Source: Oscillospiraceae bacterium (GTDB lineage: Bacteria; Bacillota; Clostridia; Oscillospirales; Ruminococcaceae). Taken from it: a DNA stretch of 64,000 nt. The stretch covers positions 28,289 to 92,288 of the forward strand of contig SFJO01000008.1 in the NCBI GenBank assembly GCA_004555865.1. The letters are read 5' to 3'. This document shows, piece by piece, positions 36,790 through 45,813 of the stretch (position 1 is its first letter; each line of letters starts with the position of its first letter). A program made the translations under genes and the position numbers. Below the pieces are notes generated by a model. That model was not told the origin of the DNA. It did not search any database and saw nothing but the letters and a program-made list of their open reading frames with translations.

Positions 36790-39114
36790 TTGCCAACCAA
36801 CGCACCCACCAGAAAGCACCCCTGCCTTTGCTGCCTGATTTTGGCCTTTTGCTGTGCTCTGCTCAGTTTTCTGCCCCTGCTTTTGCAGGACGGCGGGAAG
36901 CTACTGTTCATGTCCGACTATCTGGAGCAGCAGATCCCCTTTGGCATGTACATCAATGAGTCGATCAAAAGCGGCCAGGTGTACTGGAGCTGGGGAATGG
37001 ACCTGGGCACGAATTTCATCGGGGCTTTTTCCTTTTATCTGCTGGGCAGCCCGTTTTTCTGGCTGTCCATGCCATTTCCTTCGTCTTGGTACATCTACAT
37101 TGCCGGGATCATTTACATTCTAAAATATATGGTGGCCGCCCTCACGGCGTTTTTGTGGCTGCGGCGGCAGGTAAACGGGGAGAATGCGGCCTTGTTCGGC
37201 GCGTTGCTGTATGCCTTCAGCGGGTTCCAATCGCTGAACCTGATCTTCTCCCACTTTCACGATGTGGCGGCGCTGTTTCCGCTGCTGCTGTTGGCGGTGG
37301 ATTTGTGGGTGCAGGAGGGCCGCCGCTGGCCGCTGGCTCTGGCGGCCTGCATCAACCTGCTGACCAACTACGTCTTCTTTGTGGGCGAAGTGGTGTTTCT
37401 GGCGGTGTACTATCTGGTGCGCTGGCTCATTCCGGATGTGCGCAGGGGGGTGCGCCGCCTGCCGGGCTGTCTGGCTCTGGGCGGGCTTGGCGTGGCCATG
37501 GGGGCTGTGCTGTTTGTGCCGTCGGTGCTGTTTCTGCTCAGCAATCCGCGCACCCAGCAGCATGGCGTCTCACTGCTGTTTTCAAAAGACGAATTGCTGT
37601 ATCTGGTGCGCAGTATGCTGCTTCCGGCCTCTAATATGCACAGCCCGGACGTGCTGATGGAAAACCACTGGGCCTCCTGCGCGCTGTGGCTGCCCATGGG
37701 CGGGCTGGTTCTGGCGGTGATTTACTGCTTTGGGGCCAAAAAGGGAGACTGGCTGCGGCGGCTGTTCCTTTTGTGCCTGTTGGCCACTTTTTCGCCGGCG
37801 CTGAACGGCGCATTTTTGCTGTGGACCCAGAGCGGTTACCGGCGCTGGTTTTACATGCTGCTGCTGCTTGCCGCGCTGGCGGCCGCCCGGGTGCTGGAAG
37901 CCCCGGAACGGTATCCGGTGCGCCGGGGGCTGTGGATCGGGCTGGCGGTCACGACCGCGTTTCAGGCAGCCATGCTGCTTTTGCCGGATGCGGTGCGGCG
38001 GCCCGGCCTGTTTGCCTGGAACTGCTTTGTGGCGGACGCCGCGCTTCTGGCGCTGCTGTGGGCTTTGCCCGGCGGCAGGCGGGTGCGCGGGCGGGCAATG
38101 CTGGCCTTCACCATGGCGTTCTGCGTGCTTTCCACGGGAACCTGCGCCCGGCTGTACCACGACGACCGCCATACCGACGGTGCCCGCTATGCAGCGCAGC
38201 TTGAGGCGGCCAGCCAGCTGACGGTGCCGGAGGGCAACCGGGTGCGGCCGACGGAAAACCGGCAGGCGCTGCCGGGGATGCTGATGAACGCTGACACTTT
38301 CTGCAGCACGGTGAACGGCGGGATTTTTGAGCTGAATGAGCTGCTGGGCACCCCCAGAGTGGTGCGAAGCGAGCTTTCCGGCGAGGGGCGGGCGGAATTG
38401 CTCAGCGCTGGGTATACCGTGCAGGAGCAGCCCTGGGAGGGCAGCCACCCAAAAAGTGAGGGCCATGCCGACGGGGCGGATTACTACGTGTATCACGACA
38501 AGATCACCCCGCCCATCGGGTTTGCATACCATACCTATATGCAGCAGAGCCAGTGGCGGCAGATCGACCCGGAGCTTCGGTGCCTGGCCATGCTGCGCAC
38601 CTTGGTGGTGCGGGATGAGGACGTGCCGAAGGTGGAAGGGGTGCTGCGCCCCTATGACCCGCAGCAGGATGGAGCGTATCAGCCGGAAAACAAGGAGGAC
38701 CTGGTGGCCCTTCGGCGGGAAGAGGCGTCCGAGACCTTCACCCGGGATGAGCGGGGCTTCTGCTCCGAGCTTACCTGCGCGCAGGCGGGGTACGGCTTCT
38801 ACAGCTTCTCCTGCGATGCAGGCTGGAGCGCCACGGTGAACGGCGAGCCGGTGGAGATCCTGAACATCTGCGGCCTGATGGCGGTGCCCCTGCAGGCCGG
38901 AGAAAACCGGGTGGAATTCCGCTACACCCCGCCCGGCCTGGGACTGGGCCTGGCCCTGACCGGGGCCGGCTGGGCGGCGTTTGCCCTGCTGACGGCCCAG
39001 GAGGTGCGGCAGGCACAACGCAAACGCCGGAAGGCCCGGGGCGGCGATGAAGAAGAACCGGCCGCGGAGGAAATCGGCGGAAGAAACCGCCCGCTGGCCC
39101 AACCTTACCCTTGA
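36790..39114 (+). CDS. YfhO-family polytopic membrane protein
   Basis: A 774-residue protein with about a dozen membrane helices in the first 440 residues and a large C-terminal extracytoplasmic beta domain. Family features: DYLEQQIPFGMYI near the first loop, YWSWGMDLGTNF and a C-terminal GWSATVNGEPVEI block. In Bacillus YfhO is needed for glycosylating lipoteichoic acid and is thought to be a GT-C-type flipping or transfer enzyme; the same role is inferred here. The start is TTG at 36790, ten bases after AAGGAGG. A hydrophilic Arg/Glu-rich tail ends the protein. Its stop codon overlaps the metY promoter. Confidence 0.85.
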   Translation: MPTNAPTRKHPCLCCLILAFCCALLSFLPLLLQDGGKLLFMSDYLEQQIPFGMYINESIKSGQVYWSWGMDLGTNFIGAFSFYLLGSPFFWLSMPFPSSWYIYIAGIIYILKYMVAALTAFLWLRRQVNGENAALFGALLYAFSGFQSLNLIFSHFHDVAALFPLLLLAVDLWVQEGRRWPLALAACINLLTNYVFFVGEVVFLAVYYLVRWLIPDVRRGVRRLPGCLALGGLGVAMGAVLFVPSVLFLLSNPRTQQHGVSLLFSKDELLYLVRSMLLPASNMHSPDVLMENHWASCALWLPMGGLVLAVIYCFGAKKGDWLRRLFLLCLLATFSPALNGAFLLWTQSGYRRWFYMLLLLAALAAARVLEAPERYPVRRGLWIGLAVTTAFQAAMLLLPDAVRRPGLFAWNCFVADAALLALLWALPGGRRVRGRAMLAFTMAFCVLSTGTCARLYHDDRHTDGARYAAQLEAASQLTVPEGNRVRPTENRQALPGMLMNADTFCSTVNGGIFELNELLGTPRVVRSELSGEGRAELLSAGYTVQEQPWEGSHPKSEGHADGADYYVYHDKITPPIGFAYHTYMQQSQWRQIDPELRCLAMLRTLVVRDEDVPKVEGVLRPYDPQQDGAYQPENKEDLVALRREEASETFTRDERGFCSELTCAQAGYGFYSFSCDAGWSATVNGEPVEILNICGLMAVPLQAGENRVEFRYTPPGLGLGLALTGAGWAAFALLTAQEVRQAQRKRRKARGGDEEEPAAEEIGGRNRPLAQPYP

Positions 39115-39139
39115 CCCCGGCCGTACAAAAACGTATGAT
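39111..39139 (+). promoter_or_regulatory. promoter of metY
   Basis: TTGACC (39111-39116, containing the upstream stop codon), 17 bases, TATGAT (39134-39139). The leader to 39269 is GC-rich with a CCGTG/CACGG hairpin; I do not recognise a SAM riboswitch or T-box in it. Confidence 0.7.
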
Positions 39140-39269
39140 AGTAGAAGTGCTTTTGGAACCGTGTGGTGAGGCACGGGCAAAAACCCCGCCGCGGGCCGGT
39201 GCGCGTTTCCCGGCTGAATGCCTGTGAGAAAGGCGGCCCGGCGGGCAAGAAAAAGGAGAACGGTTTAGT

Positions 39270-40544
39270 ATGAAACAGGATACCATCTGCGTGCAAGGCG
39301 GTTATACCCCCGGCAACGGCGAACCCCGTCAGGTGCCCATCATTCAGAGCACCACCTTCAAGTACGCCACCAGTGAGGACATGGGCAAGCTGTTTGACTT
39401 GGAGGCCGACGGCTATTTTTACAGCCGCCTGCAAAACCCCACCAACGACATCGTGGCCAAGAAGATCTGTGAGCTGGAGGGCGGCACCGCCGCCATGCTG
39501 ACCTCTTCCGGTCAGGCCGCCACCTTCTATGCAATTTTCAACATTGCCTCCTGCGGCGACCATGTGGTGTCCAGCGCCAGCATCTACGGCGGCAGCTACA
39601 ACCTGTTTGCCGTCACCATGAAGCGCATGGGCATTGAGTTCACCTTTGTGGACCCCGACTGCACCGAGGAAGAGCTGAATGCGGCCTTCCGCCCCAACAC
39701 CAAGGCGGTGTTCGGCGAGACCATTGCCAACCCGGCTCTCACCGTGCTGGACATTGAAAAGTTCGCCAAGGCGGCCCATCGCCACGGCGTGCCCCTGATC
39801 ATCGACAACACCTTCGCCACCCCGGTGAACTGCCGCCCCTTCGAGTGGGGCGCGGACATTGTGACCCACTCCACCACCAAGTATATGGACGGCCACGGCG
39901 CGGGCCTGGGCGGCTGCATTGTGGACAGCGGCAAGTTTGACTGGACCAAGTACCCGGAAAAGTTCCCCGGCCTGTGCACCCCGGATGAGAGCTACCATGG
40001 CGTGACTTACACCGAGCGCTTCGGCCTGGGCGGCGCGTTCATCACCAAGGCCACGGCCCAGCTGATGCGGGACTTTGGCTCCATGCAGGCCCCCAGCAAC
40101 GCCTTTTTGCTGAACATGGGCCTGGAGAGCCTGCACGTGCGCATGAAGCGCCACTGCGAGAACGGCCAGGCGGTGGCGGAGTTCCTGCAGAACCACCCCA
40201 AGATCGCCTGGGTGAATTACAGCGGCCTGCCCGGCAACAAGTACTATGCGCTGGCGCAGAAATACCTGCCCAACGGCAGCTGCGGCGTGGTGAGCTTCGG
40301 CGTGAAAGGCGGCCGTCAGGCGGCCGAGACCTTTATGAAGCACCTGAAGATCGCTGCCATTGAAACCCATGTGGCGGATGCCCGCACCTGCTGCCTGCAT
40401 CCCGCCTCCTCCACCCATCGCCAGATGAACGACGCTGAGCTGGCCGCCGCCGGTGTGGGCGCCGATCTGGTGCGTCTGTCCTGCGGGTTGGAAGCCAGCG
40501 AAGACCTGATTGCCGATCTGGCCCAGGCGCTGGAACAGGTGTGA
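39270..40544 (+). CDS. metY: O-acetylhomoserine sulfhydrylase
   Basis: PLP enzyme making homocysteine from O-acetylhomoserine and sulfide, the direct sulfhydrylation route to methionine. It has 424 residues of the Cys/Met metabolism fold-type I family. The PLP Lys is in THSTTKYMDGHG, and YSRLQNPTND and LLNMGLESLHVR match MetY rather than cystathionine synthase. The AAAAAGGAGAA ribosome site precedes the ATG. metA follows 71 bases later and makes its substrate, so the two form a functional pair. Confidence 0.94.
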   Translation: MKQDTICVQGGYTPGNGEPRQVPIIQSTTFKYATSEDMGKLFDLEADGYFYSRLQNPTNDIVAKKICELEGGTAAMLTSSGQAATFYAIFNIASCGDHVVSSASIYGGSYNLFAVTMKRMGIEFTFVDPDCTEEELNAAFRPNTKAVFGETIANPALTVLDIEKFAKAAHRHGVPLIIDNTFATPVNCRPFEWGADIVTHSTTKYMDGHGAGLGGCIVDSGKFDWTKYPEKFPGLCTPDESYHGVTYTERFGLGGAFITKATAQLMRDFGSMQAPSNAFLLNMGLESLHVRMKRHCENGQAVAEFLQNHPKIAWVNYSGLPGNKYYALAQKYLPNGSCGVVSFGVKGGRQAAETFMKHLKIAAIETHVADARTCCLHPASSTHRQMNDAELAAAGVGADLVRLSCGLEASEDLIADLAQALEQV

Positions 40545-40615
40545 TTTTTCGCAAACACAAATTTTGCATGGGGAACCGTGCCCTGTGCCCATGAAAAAGG
40601 ACGTAACAAACTGCC

Positions 40616-41566
40616 ATGCCTCTGATTATTCCCAAAACTCTGCCCGCCTATAAGGCTCTGGGCGCGGAAAATGTGTTCGTAATGCATAAGGAACGGGCTG
40701 AAAACCAGCACATCCGCCCGCTGCGGATTCTGGTGCTGAACCTGATGCCCACCAAGATCGTCACCGAGACCCAGCTGGCCCGCCTGCTGGCCAACAGCCC
40801 CCTGCAGGTGCAGCTGACCTTTTTGCAAACGGCCAGCCACGCAGCCAGCCATGTGTCGGCCCAGCATCTGGATGCCTTCTATACGACCTTCGATGAGGTG
40901 AAAAATCAGCGGTACGATGGTATGATCATCACGGGTGCGCCGGTGGAGACCATGCCCTTTGAAGAGGTGGATTACTGGGACGAGCTGTGCCGGATTCTGG
41001 AATTCAGCAAGACCAACGTGTACTCCACCCTGCACGTGTGCTGGGGCGCGCAGGCCGCGCTGTACTACCACTTCGGCATCCGCAAGGAGCTGCTGGATCA
41101 GAAGATGTTCGGTGTGTTCCTGCACAAGGTCACCCGGCCTGCGAACCCGCTGGTGCGCGGCTTTGATGAGGTGTTCTACGCACCCCATTCCCGCCACACC
41201 GGCATTCGCCGGGAGGATGTGCTGGCCTGCCCGGAGCTGCGCCTGTTGGCGGACAGTGAGGAGGCTGGCCCTTATCTGATGAGCACCGAGTCCGGCCGGC
41301 AGATCTTTGTGGCCGGTCACCCGGAATATGACAAGTACACGCTGGACAGTGAGTATCGCCGGGACGTGGATAAGGGCCTGCCCATTGCGGTACCCAAGAA
41401 TTATTACCCGGACGACGACCCCGCCAAGGAACCGCTGTTCCGCTGGCGCGCCCATGCCCATCTTTTGTACTCCAACTGGCTGAACTATTATGTTTACCAG
41501 AATACCCCCTACGATCTGGACCTGCTGGAAACGGTGGAGGAGAGCGAAAAGCACATCTACCCCTGA
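40616..41566 (+). CDS. metA: homoserine O-acetyltransferase (MetA family)
   Basis: Acylates homoserine. It has 316 residues of the MetA glutamine-amidotransferase-like fold: nucleophile Cys in STLHVCWGAQAA, His in VAGHPEYDKYT with the following Glu as the triad. In this family the residue after GAPV/L sets the acyl donor: Glu favours acetyl-CoA and Gly succinyl-CoA. Here it is GAPVETMPF, so acetyl transfer is predicted, matching the O-acetylhomoserine need of metY upstream. The ribosome site AAAAAGGA is rather distant (about 14 bases). Confidence 0.93.
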   Translation: MPLIIPKTLPAYKALGAENVFVMHKERAENQHIRPLRILVLNLMPTKIVTETQLARLLANSPLQVQLTFLQTASHAASHVSAQHLDAFYTTFDEVKNQRYDGMIITGAPVETMPFEEVDYWDELCRILEFSKTNVYSTLHVCWGAQAALYYHFGIRKELLDQKMFGVFLHKVTRPANPLVRGFDEVFYAPHSRHTGIRREDVLACPELRLLADSEEAGPYLMSTESGRQIFVAGHPEYDKYTLDSEYRRDVDKGLPIAVPKNYYPDDDPAKEPLFRWRAHAHLLYSNWLNYYVYQNTPYDLDLLETVEESEKHIYP

Positions 41567-41612
41567 CCGGCCGGAACCTGCGCGCCGGCCCTGCTGAACC
41601 CCGGTAAATAAG

Positions 41613-41650
41613 AACAGCCCCCTTCCGGCCGGAAGGGGGCTGCTTGTTTT
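41613..41650. terminator. terminator after metA
   Basis: CAGCCCCCTTCCGG/CCGGAAGGGGGCTG perfect stem followed by CTTGTTTT, between convergent genes. Confidence 0.9.
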
Positions 41651-41670
41651 GCAATCGGGTTTGGGGCCAA

Positions 41671-42801
41671 TCAGGCGCGAACGGCGCTGCTGGTCACCAG
41701 ATCCATGGCGCTGTCCAGCAGAACGGCCTGGCACAGGTAGCCGCGGCCGTAGTAGGTCTGATAAGCGGAATAATCGCTGGTGCCCACGTTGGTGCTGAAG
41801 TAGTTGGTCAGGGCATCCTCATCCACGGTAAGGCCCTCGGCCTTGGCAATGGCCTCCAGCATCACAACGGTCTTGAGCTGCTCCTGGGCGGAGGCGGTCA
41901 TGGCCTCGCGCTGGGCGTCCTCGCTCTCGTAGCCCATCATGCTGCGGGCGGTCTCCATGTCCAGGCCGTAGGCGCTGGCCTGAGACTCAAACTGGGCCAT
42001 GCTCACATCCACCAGCTGATTCACCAGGTCGGCGGGGAACTCACTGAACTGGCACTCGTCCAGAACCTTCTGCAGCACGTAGTTGTCGGCCTTGTTGTCC
42101 TCCATGCTGGTGCGGATGGTGTCCTTCATGCCCTGGGCGGTGCCGTAGTCGGCCAGCGCAGAGGTCTGGCTAACGAACTCGTCGGTCAGCTCGGGAACAT
42201 GCTTGTCGCCCTGGATGTAGTTGATGGTGGTGTGGAACACCGCGGCCTTACCGGCCAGATCGGGGTTGTTCTCGTAGGGCTCGGGGAAGGTGACGTTCAC
42301 GTCGAATTCCTCGCCGGGGGTGTGGCCGATGATCTGGGTCAGAAAATCATCAATGTAGGCGTCGCTGCCGGCGGTAACCAGAGTGCCGCGGCCGTTGGTG
42401 TTGCCGCCGCTGAACTCCTCGCCGTCCACGGTGCCCACGTAGTCGATGTTCACCACGTCGCCATCCGCAATGGCGCGGTCGGTGATCTGGTCGTAGGTGG
42501 CGTACTGGTCCAGAATGGAGTTGATCTGGGTGTTCAGCTCGTCATCGGTGATGGTGTACTCCTCGGCGGGCACGGAGATGCCCTTGTACTGGGGCAGGGT
42601 CACCAGAGTGGCGCTGTCCACACCCTTCAGGGTGCCATCGTCGTTCAGGTAAGCACTGTACACATCGCTGTGGTCCTCCACGGCCGAAGAGCTGCCGGAA
42701 GCAGCCTGGCTGGAAGAGCTGGAAGCGCCGCAGCCTGCCAGGCTGAGCGCCAGGGCCAGGCAGGTGCAGACGCTGCCCAGACGGATCAAATTCTTATTCA
42801 A
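41671..42801 (-). CDS. FKBP/trigger-factor-like peptidyl-prolyl isomerase lipoprotein
   Basis: A 376-residue surface foldase. The signal peptide ends in the lipobox LSLAGC, followed by a Ser-rich tether. Residues about 110-200 hold an FKBP-like core (GDVVNIDYVGTVDGEEFSGG, then PGEEFDVNVTFPEPY), and the rest resembles the trigger factor C-terminal arms. Such lipoproteins help fold exported proteins. The start is TTG at 42801, nine bases after AAGGAGGAAA; a longer start would remove the ribosome site. Promoter on the minus strand: TTGTTC (42890-42885), 17 bases, TATAAT (42867-42862). Confidence 0.88.
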   Translation of the reverse strand: MNKNLIRLGSVCTCLALALSLAGCGASSSSSQAASGSSSAVEDHSDVYSAYLNDDGTLKGVDSATLVTLPQYKGISVPAEEYTITDDELNTQINSILDQYATYDQITDRAIADGDVVNIDYVGTVDGEEFSGGNTNGRGTLVTAGSDAYIDDFLTQIIGHTPGEEFDVNVTFPEPYENNPDLAGKAAVFHTTINYIQGDKHVPELTDEFVSQTSALADYGTAQGMKDTIRTSMEDNKADNYVLQKVLDECQFSEFPADLVNQLVDVSMAQFESQASAYGLDMETARSMMGYESEDAQREAMTASAQEQLKTVVMLEAIAKAEGLTVDEDALTNYFSTNVGTSDYSAYQTYYGRGYLCQAVLLDSAMDLVTSSAVRA

Positions 42802-42942
42802 TGCAGTTTTCCTCCTTGAGATCCCGCTCACGGAAAAGCCCGGGCGGGGGCAGTACAAAATATTATACCGCGTGAAAGGGCTTTGAACAACAAATTCTCA
42901 TAAAATTTCTCAATTCCGGCCGGCAAACCGGGAAGAATCCGG

Positions 42943-42971
42943 TGGAAAAAGCCGTGCATATCCGCTATAAT
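42943..42971 (+). promoter_or_regulatory. promoter of the malic enzyme-fumarase operon
   Basis: TGGAAA (42943-42948), 17 bases, TATAAT (42966-42971), divergent from the lipoprotein gene. Confidence 0.7.
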
Positions 42972-43064
42972 TGTAGCCGAAAGCAATATGGCACGAACGC
43001 GCCCGGCCCGGCCGCCGCGCCGCCCGTGAGAAACAAGGAACCACACAGAAAAGGAGAGTACCCC

Positions 43065-44240
43065 ATGGATTACAACAAGGCAGCACTGGAGATGCACGCC
43101 GCCCACCACGGCAAGCTGGAAGTTATCAGCAAGGTGCCCGTGAAAACGCGGGACGATCTTTCCACCGCATATACCCCCGGCGTGGCAGAGCCCTGCCGCA
43201 AGATCTGCCAGAACCCGGACGATGTGTACACCTACACCACCAAGGGCAATATGGTGGCGGTGGTTACCAACGGCACCGCCGTGCTGGGCCTGGGCGACAT
43301 CGGCCCCGAGGCCGGCCTGCCCGTGATGGAGGGCAAGTGCGTGCTGTTCAAGGAGTTCGGCGGCGTGAACGCGGTGCCCATCTGCCTGGACACCAAGGAC
43401 CCCGCCGAGGTCATCCGGGCCGTGGAGCTGATCGCCCCCAGCTTCGGCGGCGTCAACCTGGAGGACATCCGCAGCCCTGAGTGCTTTGAGATCGAGCGGG
43501 TGCTGGAGGAAAAGCTGGACATCCCCGTGTTCCACGATGACCAGCACGGCACCGGCATTGTGGTGACGGCGGCCCTGCTGAATGCCCTGAAGGTGGTGGG
43601 CAAGGACATTGCCAAGGTGAAGATCGTGCAGAACGGCCCCGGCGCCGCAGGCACCGCCATCATTAAGATGCTGATGGCCGCCGGTGCCACCGACATCACC
43701 GCGGTGGATGAGCACGGCATTCTGTACGAGGGCCGCCCCGCCGGCCTGAAGGACCACAAGGCCTGGCTGGCCACCGTGACCAACCCCCGCCACCTGACCG
43801 GCGGCCTGGCCGAGGCGGTGAAGGGGGCCGACGTGTTCATCGGCACCAGCATTGCCGGGGCCCTTACCCCGGAAATGGCCGCCACCATGGCCCCCGGCGC
43901 GGTGGTGTTCGCCATGGCCAACCCCAACCCCGAAATCATGCCCGATGCGGCCAAGGCCGCCGGTGTGGCGGTGGTCGGCACCGGCCGCAGTGATTTCCCC
44001 AACCAGATCAACAACGTGCTGGCGTTCCCCGGCGTGTTCAAGGGCGCACTGAGCGTGCGCGCCCGGGACATCAACAACGAGATGAAGGTGGCGGCTGCCA
44101 AGGCCATTGCCGGCATCATCTCGGACGAGGAGCGCAGCGCGGAGAACATCATTCCCGGCGCGTTTGACCCCCGTGTGGTGGAGGCGGTGAGCGCCGCCGT
44201 GGCCCAGGCTGCCCGCGACAGCGGCGTGGCCCGCGCCTGA
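43065..44240 (+). CDS. NAD(P)-dependent malic enzyme
   Basis: Oxidative decarboxylation of malate to pyruvate. It has 391 residues, the short bacterial form. Visible: TAYTPGVAEPCR with the catalytic Tyr, VTNGTAVLGLGDIGP, the metal-binding FHDDQHGTG and the nucleotide-binding NGPGAAGTAI. The preference between NAD and NADP is not obvious. It is first gene of a three-gene unit with both fumarase subunits (gap of 24 bases), so fumarate to malate to pyruvate is encoded in one operon. Confidence 0.95.
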   Translation: MDYNKAALEMHAAHHGKLEVISKVPVKTRDDLSTAYTPGVAEPCRKICQNPDDVYTYTTKGNMVAVVTNGTAVLGLGDIGPEAGLPVMEGKCVLFKEFGGVNAVPICLDTKDPAEVIRAVELIAPSFGGVNLEDIRSPECFEIERVLEEKLDIPVFHDDQHGTGIVVTAALLNALKVVGKDIAKVKIVQNGPGAAGTAIIKMLMAAGATDITAVDEHGILYEGRPAGLKDHKAWLATVTNPRHLTGGLAEAVKGADVFIGTSIAGALTPEMAATMAPGAVVFAMANPNPEIMPDAAKAAGVAVVGTGRSDFPNQINNVLAFPGVFKGALSVRARDINNEMKVAAAKAIAGIISDEERSAENIIPGAFDPRVVEAVSAAVAQAARDSGVARA

Positions 44241-44264
44241 CCGGCCCGAAAAGGAGGAACTGTC

Positions 44265-45104
44265 ATGCGTACCATCAAAGCCGAGGAGATCACCCGGCGG
44301 GTGGCCACCCTGTGCATTGAGGCCAACACCTGCCTGCCGGCCGATGTAAAGGCCGCCCTGGAAAAAGCCCGGGAGGAAGAGCCGTGGCCTCTGGCCAAGC
44401 AGACGCTGGGCCTGCTGCGCAGCAATCTGGACGTGGCCGCCGCCAAGGAACTGCCCATCTGCCAGGACACCGGCATGGCCTGCGTGTTTGTGGAGCTGGG
44501 CCAGGACGTACACGTGGAGGGCGACCTGGAGGCCGCCGTCAATGAGGGCGTGCGACGCGGTTACGGCGACGGCTACCTGCGCAAGAGCGTGGTGGGCGAC
44601 CCGCTGCGCCGGGTGAACACCGGCGACAACACCCCCGCCTTTCTCACCCTGCATCTGGTGCCCGGCGAGGGGTGCCGCATCACCGTGGCCCCCAAGGGCG
44701 CGGGCAGCGAGAACATGAGCCGTCTGGCCATGCTCAAACCCGCCGACGGCGAACAGGGCGTGAAGGAGTTCATTATGGATACTGTGAAGTGGGCCGGTTC
44801 CAACCCCTGCCCGCCCATTGTGGTGGGCGTGGGCATCGGCGGCAGCTTTGACAAGTGCGCCGCGCTGGCCAAAAAGGCCCTGCTGCGCCCGCTGGATGTG
44901 CCCAACCCGGACCCCTACTACGCCGCGCTGGAACAGGAGCTGCTGGAGAAGATCAACGAGCTGGGCATCGGCCCCCAGGGCTTCGGCGGCCATACCACCG
45001 CCCTGGGCCTTGCCATTGAGACCATGCCCACCCATGTGGCCTGTCTGCCCGTGGCCGTGAACATGAGCTGCCACGTCACCCGCCGCGCCAGCGCCGAACT
45101 GTGA
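44265..45104 (+). CDS. class I fumarate hydratase alpha subunit
   Basis: The 4Fe-4S subunit of the two-chain, oxygen-sensitive fumarase (or L(+)-tartrate dehydratase relative). It has 279 residues. Three Cys in the expected contexts bind the cluster: LPICQDTGMA, SNPCPPIVVG and NMSCHVTRR. The ribosome site is AAAAGGAGG. The beta subunit follows after 10 bases. Fumarase is favoured over tartrate dehydratase by the malic enzyme context. Confidence 0.93.
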   Translation: MRTIKAEEITRRVATLCIEANTCLPADVKAALEKAREEEPWPLAKQTLGLLRSNLDVAAAKELPICQDTGMACVFVELGQDVHVEGDLEAAVNEGVRRGYGDGYLRKSVVGDPLRRVNTGDNTPAFLTLHLVPGEGCRITVAPKGAGSENMSRLAMLKPADGEQGVKEFIMDTVKWAGSNPCPPIVVGVGIGGSFDKCAALAKKALLRPLDVPNPDPYYAALEQELLEKINELGIGPQGFGGHTTALGLAIETMPTHVACLPVAVNMSCHVTRRASAEL

Positions 45105-45114
45105 GGTAACTGCT

Positions 45115-45669
45115 ATGGAATACAAACTGACCACCCCCCTCACCAAAGAGGCGCTGGCACCGCTGCGGGCGGGGGATACGGTGCGCCTTTCCGGCGTGGT
45201 GTACACCGCCCGGGATGCCGCCCACAAACGTATGATGGAGCTGCTGGACGAAGGCAAGCCCCTGCCGTTCCCGGTGGAAGGGGCGGCCGTGTATTACGTT
45301 GGCCCCACGCCGGAGCGCCCGGGGCAGGTCATCGGTGCGGCCGGGCCCACCACCTCCGGCCGGATGGACGCCTATGCACCCCGCCTGCTGGATCTGGGCC
45401 TTGCGGCCATGATCGGCAAGGGCGGCCGCAATGAGGACGTGCAGAAGGCGGTTGTGCGCAACGGCGCGGTGTACCTGGCCGCGCTGGGCGGCGCAGGCGC
45501 GCTGATGGCCGGAAGCGTGGAGAGCCTGGAGATCATCGCCTGGGAGGATCTGGGCTGTGAGGCCGTGCGCCGCCTGGAGGTGGAGGATATGCCCCTGACC
45601 GTCATTCTGGACAGTGTGGGCGGCAACCTGTACAAGAGCGGCCCCGCGGCCTATCTGGCCAGCCGTTGA
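45115..45669 (+). CDS. class I fumarate hydratase beta subunit
   Basis: A 184-residue swivelling subunit completing the active site. Motifs: SGVVYTARDAAHKRM near residue 26, YVGPTPERPGQVIGAAGPTTSGRMD in the middle (substrate-binding loop) and GKGGRN. It is last gene of the operon; a clean terminator follows at 45683-45718. Confidence 0.93.
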   Translation: MEYKLTTPLTKEALAPLRAGDTVRLSGVVYTARDAAHKRMMELLDEGKPLPFPVEGAAVYYVGPTPERPGQVIGAAGPTTSGRMDAYAPRLLDLGLAAMIGKGGRNEDVQKAVVRNGAVYLAALGGAGALMAGSVESLEIIAWEDLGCEAVRRLEVEDMPLTVILDSVGGNLYKSGPAAYLASR

Positions 45670-45682
45670 ACCGATAAAATTG

Positions 45683-45718
45683 AAAAATTACTGGCAGGAA
45701 GCTGCCAGTAATTTTTTT
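45683..45718 (+). terminator. terminator of the malic enzyme-fumarase operon
   Basis: AAAAATTACTGGCAG-GAAG-CTGCCAGTAATTTTT with more T residues. Confidence 0.92.
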
Positions 45719-45813
45719 AAGCAGCTGCTTTCATAGGCCACGGCAGGAACGGCTGCGGAGCACACAAATTCCAGCGGTAAAATTACGGCCCGGAGGCGAG
45801 GAGGATTGCATAA

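Noticed and set aside
39140..39269. SAM riboswitch before metY
   Set aside because: None of the conserved SAM-I, SAM-II or SMK core sequences is visible.
42828..45257. Long minus-strand frame opposite the malic enzyme-fumarase genes
   Set aside because: Shadow frame; the plus-strand genes are complete and recognisable.
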